IMG/VR virus record: IMGVR_UViG_3300033571_029033
Coordinates: 1-44,237 of that record
Length of the DNA: 44,237 nucleotides
Source of the DNA: a virus
Reading direction: 5' to 3' (one strand)
Below the pieces are notes generated by a model. That model ran no database searches, was not told the origin of the DNA, and saw only the letters and a list, made by a program, of their open reading frames with translations. Position numbers and translations under genes: made by a program. Every line of letters begins with the position of its first letter. Within the stretch, counting starts at the first letter, position 1. This document shows positions 15,198 through 21,841 of this stretch, in pieces.

Positions 15198-16144
15198 CAG
15201 AAGCTCCAGTCGAGCTCATCAATCTTCTTGCGCCAGCCGGAAAGGCCGGAGAAGGCGAAGCTGTCCTTCATGGAGAGCATGCGGTGGACGGTGTCGGCGT
15301 TGGCGAGGAACGTCCCTGCGTTGTAGCCCTCGGGCACGGAGCCCGACATATACCCGCCACCCCATGAGTTCTCTATTGCAAAATGAAGTTTCCCGTTGAT
15401 GTGCCTGTAACCACATATGCACATGCAATGCGCCCATGATCCCTGCGGGGCGCAGACGCCGTTGGAGTCCCTTCGCTTCGAGAAGCCCTGCGTGCTGCAG
15501 ACCGATATGCCGTGACCGTTCGCCAACGCTTTCATGGCGTCGTCTGCGGTCGTCACGATGGCCGTGCTGGCCACGAGGTGGTCGTCGGCGAGGTCCAGAA
15601 GCTCCTTGGGCACGCCCTTGCTGCCGAACTCCCTGCACTGCGACTCGCTGTAGACTGACAGGTCCCACTTTCCATGCTTGGCCATGTCGATGACGCCATA
15701 TTTGGTGCACCACTTGGCCGCCCAGGCGCCGATGCTGCCGTCTGACCTGAACGGGCTGCGTCCGCCGTTGACGTTGACACGGCTTCCGCCGTAGATGACC
15801 GGACGGGAAAGCAGCCGAAACTCCTCCTCGTCGCCAGTTCCGATCTCGACTATGTTCGTGAGCTCGACCGCCCTCGCCGCACCATGTCCGACGCAGGAGC
15901 CGACCTGGCCCTGGTTTCGCACGTCGAGGAGCGGCTTGCCGGTGGCCATCTGGCAGAATTTGTAGAGGTTCACTTCTTTCGGCAGCTCGGCGATGGGAAT
16001 CTCGCAGATCGGCAGGTCGTGGACGTCGGGGCAGCCCATGTCCGCCACGGCCACACGGACTGCGTCCGGGTCGTCCACCCAGCCGGTGTAATGAAGACTG
16101 TCGCCGACCATCACCTCGTCGTTGATGTTGCTTTCGTCGCTCAT
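15197..16144 (-). CDS. Papain-like (C1A) cysteine protease
   Basis: 315 aa. The catalytic set of papain is present: oxyanion Gln78 and Cys84 in VRNQGQVGSCVGHGAA, with the same six-residue spacing as papain Q19-C25; His239 in GSWAHCMCICGY; and Asn259 in IENSWGG. There is no signal peptide; the first 70 residues look like a propeptide or linker region. It sits with the small membrane proteins and a secreted protein, where an endolysin would be expected, and no muramidase or amidase is seen. It could attack host envelope protein or process virion proteins. Confidence 0.85.
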   Translation of the reverse strand: MSDESNINDEVMVGDSLHYTGWVDDPDAVRVAVADMGCPDVHDLPICEIPIAELPKEVNLYKFCQMATGKPLLDVRNQGQVGSCVGHGAARAVELTNIVEIGTGDEEEFRLLSRPVIYGGSRVNVNGGRSPFRSDGSIGAWAAKWCTKYGVIDMAKHGKWDLSVYSESQCREFGSKGVPKELLDLADDHLVASTAIVTTADDAMKALANGHGISVCSTQGFSKRRDSNGVCAPQGSWAHCMCICGYRHINGKLHFAIENSWGGGYMSGSVPEGYNAGTFLANADTVHRMLSMKDSFAFSGLSGWRKKIDELDWSF

Positions 16145-16761
16145 TTCAGTGCCTCCAGTCCCTTGACGATGTCGTCGATGGTTTTCGCCAAAACGGCGGC
16201 ATCAACGGCTGCGGAGCCTGAGCGCCCGAAGACGGCGAGCAGGTGGCCGGAGATCAGGTCCCTGAGCGATCTGAGCTGCTGGGGTTCCAGCTTGCTGCCG
16301 ACCTTGTCCTTGACTTCCCGGTTCAGGTCGGTGACGGTGCTGATCGACGACTGGTCGATCCTCGAGAACCCCTCGAGGATCTTGTTTTTGCTGACGTTTT
16401 TTTCGGGGTCGTCGATTGTCTGCCAGACCGCCTGCATGCCCTTCTGGAGTGCACCTGGTTCTGGTTTGGGTGCGTCGCCAATGGTGATGATGGTGTATGC
16501 TGGCTGGGTGGGCTTGTTGTCGATGGCTGAATAGGCGAGAAGCTTGTAGCTGCCGGGCTTGCCGGTGGCCACGAAGCTCTTGGCGTCCTTCAGCAGCGAA
16601 GCGTCTAGGACCTTCAGCCCCTCGCTCAGCGGCACGTAGACGACGGTTTCGCCCTTGGTCACGGCCTTCAAAATCACGTAGTCGCCTGTCGCCACCTGCA
16701 CGCTTGGCGGCAGGCTGATGTCGGGCTGTCCGAGCAGCAGCAGAAGTATGATGCTTTTCAT
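16141..16761 (-). CDS. Secreted protein with Ig-like domain, planctomycete-like
   Basis: 206 aa. A short hydrophobic N-terminus (MKSIILLLLLGQP) is a weak signal peptide. Residues about 15-95 form one Ig-like domain (PPSVQVATGDYVILKAVTKG, GLKVLDASLLKDAKSF, GSYKLLAYSAIDNKPTQPAY); the rest is helical (LRSLRDLISGHLLAVFG). The arrangement resembles short secreted proteins I associate with planctomycete genomes and their phages. It overlaps the protease by four bases and has its own AGGGGG ribosome site after a terminator hairpin. Possibly a partner, inhibitor or target of the protease. Confidence 0.65.
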   Translation of the reverse strand: MKSIILLLLLGQPDISLPPSVQVATGDYVILKAVTKGETVVYVPLSEGLKVLDASLLKDAKSFVATGKPGSYKLLAYSAIDNKPTQPAYTIITIGDAPKPEPGALQKGMQAVWQTIDDPEKNVSKNKILEGFSRIDQSSISTVTDLNREVKDKVGSKLEPQQLRSLRDLISGHLLAVFGRSGSAAVDAAVLAKTIDDIVKGLEALK

Positions 16762-16784
16762 GTTTTGTCCCCCTGAAAAGCAAA

Positions 16785-16807
16785 TGACCGGCCTCTGGGG
16801 CCGGTCA
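16785..16807 (-). terminator. Hairpin between two leftward genes
   Basis: TGACCGGCC, loop of five, GGCCGGTCA: nine GC-rich pairs. On the minus strand it is followed by TTTGCTTTTC, a moderately T-rich tract, before the ribosome site of the 16141-16761 gene. It would end or reduce transcription from the 17842-17870 promoter after the first two genes. Confidence 0.6.
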
Positions 16808-16834
16808 AGGAGGGGGGTTTAGGATTGACTTGAG

Positions 16835-17440
16835 TTATTTGGGCCTAGTTTCCTCTAGCTCTCGATAGAAATCCTCGGCAGTATATATTGGAGCCTTGGC
16901 GAGGTGCCGTGCTGCGGCACGCATGGCGATGCGCATCGACTCCTTATGAAAGTCTCGCCTCTTCTCGTCCATACCCCACGTCGCCACCTTATGGGCGAAG
17001 TCGTGGTACGTCCTGCCGGGCTTGGCGCCATAGAGCAGCACCTGCTCGAGTGCCTTTTGGGTGTCGTCAAACGACTTGTGCCAATCCCAGGTTTTAGGGT
17101 CTGCGTGAACCTCGGCGACACGCTTGCAGCTTCCCTTAAAGTCGCTGCCGATCTGGGCTATCTGCCCAAGGAAACGAAGCAGGGGATGCCTCGAGGTCGG
17201 AAGCTCGACCGTCATGCCGACGCTGACGTCCCTGTCGGTTTCATACGTGTACTTTCGCTTGTTGTCGGTCATGACGACGACACGCTGCACCCTCCTGTAG
17301 GTCTTGGGCTCGATGCCCGCAGCATATGCAACTGGCGGTGTGTCGTACCTCTGGGCGACTAGGACGGTCACCTGTACTGCGTCCGGTAGCGGGGTGGTCT
17401 GCGTGGTTTCGACCACGGCCTTGCGATAAATGCTAGTCAT
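16835..17440 (-). CDS. Unknown protein, second gene of the hub A leftward operon
   Basis: 201 aa. The N-terminal half is beta-rich (PDAVQVTVLVAQRYDTPPVAY, KTYRRVQRVVVMTDNKRKY); the C-terminal half is helical and rich in His and basic residues (KTWDWHKSFDDTQKALEQVL, HDFAHKVATWGMDEKRRDFH). It has no transmembrane segment and no known motif. It overlaps the preceding gene by eight bases and lies close to the promoter, so it is probably made early. Function unknown. Confidence 0.7.
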   Translation of the reverse strand: MTSIYRKAVVETTQTTPLPDAVQVTVLVAQRYDTPPVAYAAGIEPKTYRRVQRVVVMTDNKRKYTYETDRDVSVGMTVELPTSRHPLLRFLGQIAQIGSDFKGSCKRVAEVHADPKTWDWHKSFDDTQKALEQVLLYGAKPGRTYHDFAHKVATWGMDEKRRDFHKESMRIAMRAAARHLAKAPIYTAEDFYRELEETRPK

Positions 17441-17801
17441 GGTTGTTTTGGGCCCTGAATGTCTGGTACTGGCCTCGGGTGACCTTCTCGCACACGTCAG
17501 CGATCATGAGCTCGGCCTTGGCGACGGCCTTGTCGAGCTGGGCGTCCGTGAACCTCCTATAGCTGCCGATCTCGACCACAACCTTGGACACCTCAGCCAC
17601 GAAGGTCCACCTGTCCGACACCTCGTCTCCCCACCTGCCGTCCTTGACGTGGACGACCGTCATCATTAGCTTCCCCGCCTCGGCGTGAACCATCACCGAC
17701 TTCCTGTCTGCGGGGCTTCCGAAGCTCAGGCACTTCGATCTTCGATGGCATGGGTAGCGAAGAACAGAAAACTCGTGGTTGATTCCTTTTTGCCAGTTCA
17801 T
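17433..17801 (-). CDS. Unknown protein, first gene of the hub A leftward operon
   Basis: 122 aa from ATG 17801, chosen because AGGAG lies seven bases upstream; the frame opens further back but would reach into the promoter leader. Alternating strands (FSVLRYPCHRRSKCLSFGS, KLMMTVVHVKDGRWGDE, KVVVEIGSYRRFTD) and a C-terminal helix, with two Cys near basic residues. As the first gene behind the strongest leftward promoter it is a candidate early or host-takeover protein. No family recognised. Confidence 0.7.
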   Translation of the reverse strand: MNWQKGINHEFSVLRYPCHRRSKCLSFGSPADRKSVMVHAEAGKLMMTVVHVKDGRWGDEVSDRWTFVAEVSKVVVEIGSYRRFTDAQLDKAVAKAELMIADVCEKVTRGQYQTFRAQNNHD

Positions 17802-17841
17802 CGCTGTCTCCTTTGATGCGCCACGTTCATACACCTCAATC

Positions 17842-17870
17842 AATATACGACGACGAGTTCAGGCAGTCAA
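17842..17870 (-). promoter_or_regulatory. Strong sigma70-type promoter, leftward
   Basis: On the minus strand TTGACT, a 17-base spacer and TATATT: five of six consensus bases in each box. Transcription would start near 17835, about 35 bases before the 17801 start codon. The AT-rich stretch just upstream (17871-17896) could act as an UP element or unwinding region. Confidence 0.8.
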
Positions 17871-18233
17871 GCGAAAATTTTTTCTTTTACTTTTTGGAGG
17901 TAAGCGCTATATTAAGGTCGGAGCTGAATCTCACCACGAGACCGGATCTATCTCGACCAGCGTTCTGCCTAGCGCCTGCATCCTGCGGGCCGCCAAAGCG
18001 GGGGCCAACGCTGTCCGAGACCGGTGGAGCGGACAAGGGACTAAGCGAGCGACAACGGGGGTCACGGGCCTTGAGCCTGCGATTCTAGCCTGCGGTCGAC
18101 TCTGCGGCTCACTCTCTTGGGGGCGCACCCGGGCCATGTCGCAGTTAAACCTGGGGCTCGGGGGTAAGGGGGCGCTCACCCTGTGAGGCGAAAGGGAAGA
18201 GATCCGTAATCGAATCATCAAATCGTTCAGAAT

Positions 18234-18283
18234 GAACATCCAGTAACATCCAGCTAACCCAAGCAAACCCAAGCGAACCCCAA
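18234..18283. repeat. Five iteron-like repeats at helical spacing
   Basis: Five units beginning AAC at 18235, 18245, 18256, 18266 and 18276: two AACATCCAG, two AACCCAAG and one AACCCCAA. The spacing of 10, 11, 10 and 10 bases puts them on one face of the helix, as at origins bound by an initiator or at multi-site operators. Confidence 0.7.
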
Positions 18284-18554
18284 TCGTACTGCCGGCTCGC
18301 AGGCTCGCCGGGCGACCTCCCGGCTGCGCCGGTCGATCGCTACAACCACATCCTCGGTTCGATTGGGCCAAGAGCACAGATGTCGCAGTCCCCCCGACTC
18401 CAACGGAGGAAGCGACCCCCAAAACGGCTGGGCGCTTCGCCCGGCCGCATTTCGTAGCGTAGCGAGGCCGCAGGCCGAGCGGAGCAAGAACCGTTGGGCT
18501 ACGGTTGGGTTACCCTCGCTGTCGGCCGGCCATGCTGCCAACCAGGTTTCGGGG

Positions 18555-18583
18555 TTGACGGCCGGGCAGCGACCGGCTAGCCT
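18555..18583 (+). promoter_or_regulatory. Possible rightward promoter for the hub A small genes
   Basis: TTGACG (18555-18560), a 17-base spacer and TAGCCT (18578-18583), 34 bases before the ATG at 18617. The -35 box is good and the -10 box poor, so an activator or the phage sigma factor may be needed. Confidence 0.35.
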
Positions 18584-18616
18584 GAGGCGGGGTTGATGGT
18601 GATGGAGGGCTTGGCG

Positions 18617-19099
18617 ATGTCCGATGACAGGTACACGTCTTGGCGTGAGGGTCTGGTGCAGAGGCTGCAGGTGGAGCTTGACGACCTTGGCAGGGAGACG
18701 GGCTGGAACGCTGCGCTCGACCGGCTTAGGCAACTGCAGAACGAGCTTCGTCGTGCGGTTGAAGACAACCGCAGGCTCTCAGCCGCAGACGAGACCATGA
18801 GACGGCGTCAGTCGTTCCAGGGCAGGATCGCAGAGCTGAACTCACAGGACGAGCCCACGACGCAGGCCTTGCTGGCACTCAGGTGCGGGAACGACGAGTT
18901 CAGCTCCCTCTGCGGCTCCAGAGTCATGACCCTCGCCGGAGACGAGGCGAGCAAGATATGCGGCGACCTGTTCGCAGGTGACAGGTTCAGCCGTGACAGA
19001 GCCCTTCGCTGGGTCCTCCGTGGCCTCAGGCCAGAGCATGCGGTCAAAAAAGTGCGTCTCGACAACGAGAAGTTCGGAACTGAGAGAAAAAGAGCATGA
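18617..19099 (+). CDS. Helical protein of unknown function, first rightward gene of hub A
   Basis: 160 aa. ATG 18617 is chosen because GGAGGG lies seven bases upstream; TTG, ATG and ATG codons at 18593, 18596 and 18602 are in frame but lack this site. The N-terminal two thirds is a charged, probably coiled-coil helix (LQVELDDLGRETGWNAALDR, LQNELRRAVEDNRRLS); the rest is mixed with two Cys (LALRCGNDEFSSLCGS). No known domain. Likely an early protein given its place next to the putative origin. Confidence 0.7.
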   Translation: MSDDRYTSWREGLVQRLQVELDDLGRETGWNAALDRLRQLQNELRRAVEDNRRLSAADETMRRRQSFQGRIAELNSQDEPTTQALLALRCGNDEFSSLCGSRVMTLAGDEASKICGDLFAGDRFSRDRALRWVLRGLRPEHAVKKVRLDNEKFGTERKRA

Positions 19100-19127
19100 C
19101 GCATATCATTCACGGCGAGTACGAGGC

Positions 19128-19514
19128 ATGAGGCACCTCGCCAGCCCAGACTACCCGATGGAGTGGTACGAGAGGCAGAACGAACTCCTGCTCGCCAGCA
19201 TCAGGCGCTCGTTCGACGAGGCCAAGCTAAGGCAGAGCTTCGGCATGACCTGGGAACGCTACTGGGGCCCCGTGCCGCAGATGCTTCTCGGCAGTCCGTA
19301 CTTCACTTGGGTCTACCTCTCCGGCATTGGCGGCTGGGGCGACACGACCTTCGAGATACCGAGGGACAGGGAGCGCAAGAAGGACAGGAGAACCCTCGAG
19401 CGTGAGTGGCAGGAGTCCTTGCTTGAACGGCGTGACCGGCGCTGCATGGCCATCACCGATGAGTTCAGGAAGAACCAGGCCTACGTGAATTCATTGAACG
19501 GGCGACTATTCTGA
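19128..19514 (+). CDS. Charged protein of unknown function
   Basis: 128 aa from ATG 19128, with ACGAGG upstream; the frame opens earlier but overlaps the preceding gene. It has Trp/Tyr-rich segments (PMEWYERQNELLL, TWERYWGPVPQMLLGSPYFT) and a basic/acidic helix (RDRERKKDRRTLEREWQESL). No transmembrane segment, no known motif. It ends two bases before the upstream region of the helix-turn-helix gene and is probably in the same transcript. Confidence 0.65.
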   Translation: MRHLASPDYPMEWYERQNELLLASIRRSFDEAKLRQSFGMTWERYWGPVPQMLLGSPYFTWVYLSGIGGWGDTTFEIPRDRERKKDRRTLEREWQESLLERRDRRCMAITDEFRKNQAYVNSLNGRLF

Positions 19515-19521
19515 GGTGCGT

Positions 19522-19710
19522 ATGGGAAAAGAGATTCAGGTCATCCACGACGGCAAAACGTACGACAGCATCCGTGCCCTGGCGAGGGAGCTGGGAATTC
19601 ACGTCCAGACCCTGTACTCAAGGGTGCGCCGTGGCGAGTTCCAGGTCTTGCGGCCGGAGAGGGTGACGACCACCAAGTCCGTCGAAGTCGTCGAGTGGCG
19701 GTGGCGCTGA
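19522..19710 (+). CDS. Small helix-turn-helix protein
   Basis: 62 aa from ATG 19522 (GAGGTG ribosome site; a GTG at 19516 is an alternative). The core DGKTYDSIRALARELGIHVQ then TLYSRVRRG is a helix-turn-helix of the kind found in NUMOD-type modules and small phage regulators, where an aromatic/Gly strand precedes the recognition helices. It lies two genes before an HNH nuclease, with which such modules often travel. It could bind hub A or the HNH target site. Confidence 0.7.
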   Translation: MGKEIQVIHDGKTYDSIRALARELGIHVQTLYSRVRRGEFQVLRPERVTTTKSVEVVEWRWR

Positions 19711-19859
19711 TGTGTTATCGGTATGTCTATGAATATGCAGGCTTTCTAATCCGCATTGAGGGACTCTGCCGCATATTCGGGTGCAGATCGCCCCAGCACA
19801 TGCGCTGGCGGATTCAGCGTGATCTGGCCGACAAAATCAAAAAAGTCTGGCCGAAATAG
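19710..19859 (+). CDS. Very small basic protein, coupled to the HTH gene
   Basis: 49 aa (MCYRYVYEYAGF start). Its ATG shares one base with the preceding stop (TGATG), a typical coupling. The sequence is basic with LIRIEGLCRIFGCRSPQHMR then WRIQRDLADKIKKV, which could be a second short DNA-binding helix pair. It ends 18 bases before the terminator hairpin. No family recognised. Confidence 0.55.
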   Translation: MCYRYVYEYAGFLIRIEGLCRIFGCRSPQHMRWRIQRDLADKIKKVWPK

Positions 19860-19877
19860 AAAAATCATATCGACCAT

Positions 19878-19926
19878 ACTCCTCTGATGACAAGGGAATC
19901 ACCCCTGTTATCAGAGGAGTTTTTTT
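19878..19926 (+). terminator. Strong terminator hairpin that also holds the next gene's ribosome site
   Basis: Two 19-base arms (19878-19896 and 19902-19920) pair with a single mismatch around a five-base loop and are followed by seven Ts: a textbook Rho-independent terminator for the three rightward genes. The right arm contains AGAGGAG, which ends seven bases before the ATG at 19927, so the same hairpin hides the HNH gene's ribosome site. Confidence 0.92.
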
Positions 19927-20466
19927 ATGATACGACCCATCAACGTTCGTCAGGCATATATCGATTTTGATTACGATCGAGAAAACGGCAACCTCATCTG
20001 GAGAACCGGACCCTGGAAGGGCCAAATCGCAGGCACCATCAACGGCTGCGGGTACCGCATCGTGACCTGGCTGGGCAGGAAGTGGTATGCGCACAGGATC
20101 GCCGCCGCCATGGTCCTCAACAGCGACCTGGTCAACAGCATCATTGACCACCGCAATTATCGGCAGTCTGATAACCGCTGGGTCAACCTCTGGGTCGGGA
20201 CGCTGCGGGAGAACGTCGCCCGCCGGCGCCTCAAGCCCGGCAACCGGGGCCTGCGCTACCAGGGCATCGAGAAACGGGTGTACTCGTTCGGCGTCCGCTA
20301 CCGCATGTCGATCGTGGCGGGAGGCAAGAAGTTCGTCGGCCAGCCGCAGAGGACGCAGCGTGCCGCCTATGTCGACTACCTTAACAAGTTCCGTGAGACG
20401 CAGGGATTCCTGTACATGCCCCCGAAGCTGCAGGCCGACTACCTGCGTCTCATTGGCGCCGCCTAG
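19927..20466 (+). CDS. HNH homing endonuclease-like protein
   Basis: 179 aa. The HNH core is YAHRIAAAMVLN, then IIDHRNYRQSDNRW and VNLWVGTLREN, matching the phage HNH group (H.....VDHxNxxxxDNRxxNLRxxTxxxN). The C-terminus has an AP2/DNA-binding-like strand region (LRYQGIEKRVYSFGVRYRMS) common in this group. Such genes are usually selfish mobile elements. It starts immediately after a terminator and its end overlaps the convergent 20450-21841 gene by 17 bases, which looks like an insertion at an operon boundary. Nothing shows it interrupts another gene. Confidence 0.85.
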   Translation: MIRPINVRQAYIDFDYDRENGNLIWRTGPWKGQIAGTINGCGYRIVTWLGRKWYAHRIAAAMVLNSDLVNSIIDHRNYRQSDNRWVNLWVGTLRENVARRRLKPGNRGLRYQGIEKRVYSFGVRYRMSIVAGGKKFVGQPQRTQRAAYVDYLNKFRETQGFLYMPPKLQADYLRLIGAA

Positions 20467-21841
20467 CGCAACCGCAGCCCTTCGTGACGGCCCGCCTCAT
20501 CATCTCCGGAGTCATCCGGGGCGGTGCGGCGGGCCGCCTCGTCGTGGTCGTCGGGGTCTCGTCGGGAGGAATTCCCATCATCATCATCGGCGGCAGGCAG
20601 GTGGTCGACGTGGTCGAAGTGGTTCCGGCAGGGAAAGGGTAGGCCGTCGTGCTTGTCGGACTCTCCGGGTAGGGTGTCGTGCTGGTGCCTGGGCAGACAG
20701 GCAGGATGTCCTGGTTCGGGAATGGCGCCAGGTAGAAGTACACGTAGAAGTCCGGAAAGTCCACGAAGTAGACCGTCGGGTTGCCGTCCCTGACCTTCTG
20801 CGGAGCGCCCCACGTCCATGAAAGAGTCGTTGAGTCGTAGTGTCCAAAGTTCAGCGGCCCCTCGTTGATGCTCTTTATGGCGAAGTAGCCAAGCCCCGAG
20901 ACCACCCCGACCTGCACCTGCTGCACGGCTCCGACCGTCTCGCCGGGCAGGCCAGTCACTCCGAAGACCTGCACGAAGTCGTTGGCGTTTGGCCCCTCCC
21001 ACTCGTTGTTGACGGTCTCGCCCTCGACTGGGCTCAGGGACGTCAGCGTGATCTGGTCACAGTAGCAGTATGCAGTGAAGTTGGTCCCGCAGGGGTTGGG
21101 GTTCCTGCCCAAAACGAATGGATATGGCACGAATGCGTCGGTCTTCGAGGTCACGATGGCCGTGGCGCAGGCCTGGAACTGGCCCCCGTGGAACAGGCCG
21201 CACGGCTCGCCGCAGCGCTCGACGAACGGGACGACCCCCGCCACCATGGTCACCGCACCGATGTCGCCCTTGCCTCCGCTCTGGCTGACGGTTATCGGGA
21301 GGTACTGGGTCGGAGTCTGGTACCCACGAGAGTCGTACTGGCGCAGCCTGCCGGGGATCTCCGTCATTCCCGATCCCCAGCTAGCGTACCCCACCCACAC
21401 GTTCTCGCCGCCGACCTGGTTCAGGACCTGCACGGTCACCGTCACGTTGATGGCGTTGGGGGCCGTGGGGACCAGCGTGGCCCTCGCCCTGTACTGATTA
21501 GTGCACAGGCCGGCCGAGACGCCGCCGAAGTACGCATAATCGCTGATCCACGTGCTGGGGTTCGGCTCCTGGTTCTGCGGCACGGCGGCAGGGCAGAAGC
21601 GGAAGGTGACCGTGCCGGGGATCCACTCTGACAGCGTGTACTCAGGGTTCGGGGCCGGACACGGTCCGTCCCAGAACTGGACGGTTATGATGCCGTACCT
21701 GTATATCCACCCCTGCGTGGGGCTGTAGTTCCATCCGATCGGGCTGCACGACAGGCCCGCCTCGACGCTCTCCGGCCCGCAGACTCCCTCGTCCCCGCAG
21801 ACGTTCTGAGCCACAACCTGAAGCGGATTCTCGATCGTCAT
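20450..21841 (-). CDS. Structural protein with Cys/Thr-rich C-terminus, tail tip or fibre-associated
   Basis: 463 aa, last gene of the structural operon. The first 360 residues are beta-rich with many Cys (GDEGVCGPESVEAGLSCSP, CGEPCGLFHGGQFQACATA, NPCGTNFTAYCYCDQ). After residue about 365 the chain becomes a Pro/Thr/Ser linker (GTSTTPYPESPTSTTAYP) and ends in a basic Met/Pro-rich tail closing with GCGCARRR. No known domain. It overlaps the upstream gene as ATGA, so it belongs with the four genes before it. Confidence 0.65.
   Translation of the reverse strand: MTIENPLQVVAQNVCGDEGVCGPESVEAGLSCSPIGWNYSPTQGWIYRYGIITVQFWDGPCPAPNPEYTLSEWIPGTVTFRFCPAAVPQNQEPNPSTWISDYAYFGGVSAGLCTNQYRARATLVPTAPNAINVTVTVQVLNQVGGENVWVGYASWGSGMTEIPGRLRQYDSRGYQTPTQYLPITVSQSGGKGDIGAVTMVAGVVPFVERCGEPCGLFHGGQFQACATAIVTSKTDAFVPYPFVLGRNPNPCGTNFTAYCYCDQITLTSLSPVEGETVNNEWEGPNANDFVQVFGVTGLPGETVGAVQQVQVGVVSGLGYFAIKSINEGPLNFGHYDSTTLSWTWGAPQKVRDGNPTVYFVDFPDFYVYFYLAPFPNQDILPVCPGTSTTPYPESPTSTTAYPFPAGTTSTTSTTCLPPMMMMGIPPDETPTTTTRRPAAPPRMTPEMMRRAVTKGCGCARRRQ

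Larger units (their letters stand above)
17885..18600. other. Gene-free structured region (candidate non-coding RNA and/or origin)
   Basis: About 700 bases with no credible gene on either strand: the open frames overlap one another, lack ribosome sites and have low-complexity composition. It holds many pairings: CAGCGTT/AACGCTG (17958/18007), TGTCCG/CGGACA (18012/18030), CCCAATCG/CGATTGGG (18279/18360) closing a domain with a CCGGG/CCCGG hairpin, and a nine-pair GGCTGGGCG hairpin at 18426-18446. AT-rich DNA borders it on the left, iteron-like repeats sit in the middle. It may encode a large structured RNA of the kind phages carry, or a replication origin. I match it to no known RNA family. 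Confidence 0.5.

Noticed and set aside
18050-18130. Possible tRNA in hub A
   Set aside because: CCTTGAG resembles a reversed T loop, but the T stem has a mismatch and no anticodon or D arm forms.
17931-18733. Open frames on the minus strand in hub A
   Set aside because: They overlap each other and the rightward gene, lack ribosome sites and give Arg/Pro/Ala-rich low-complexity proteins. The region is better explained as structured non-coding DNA.
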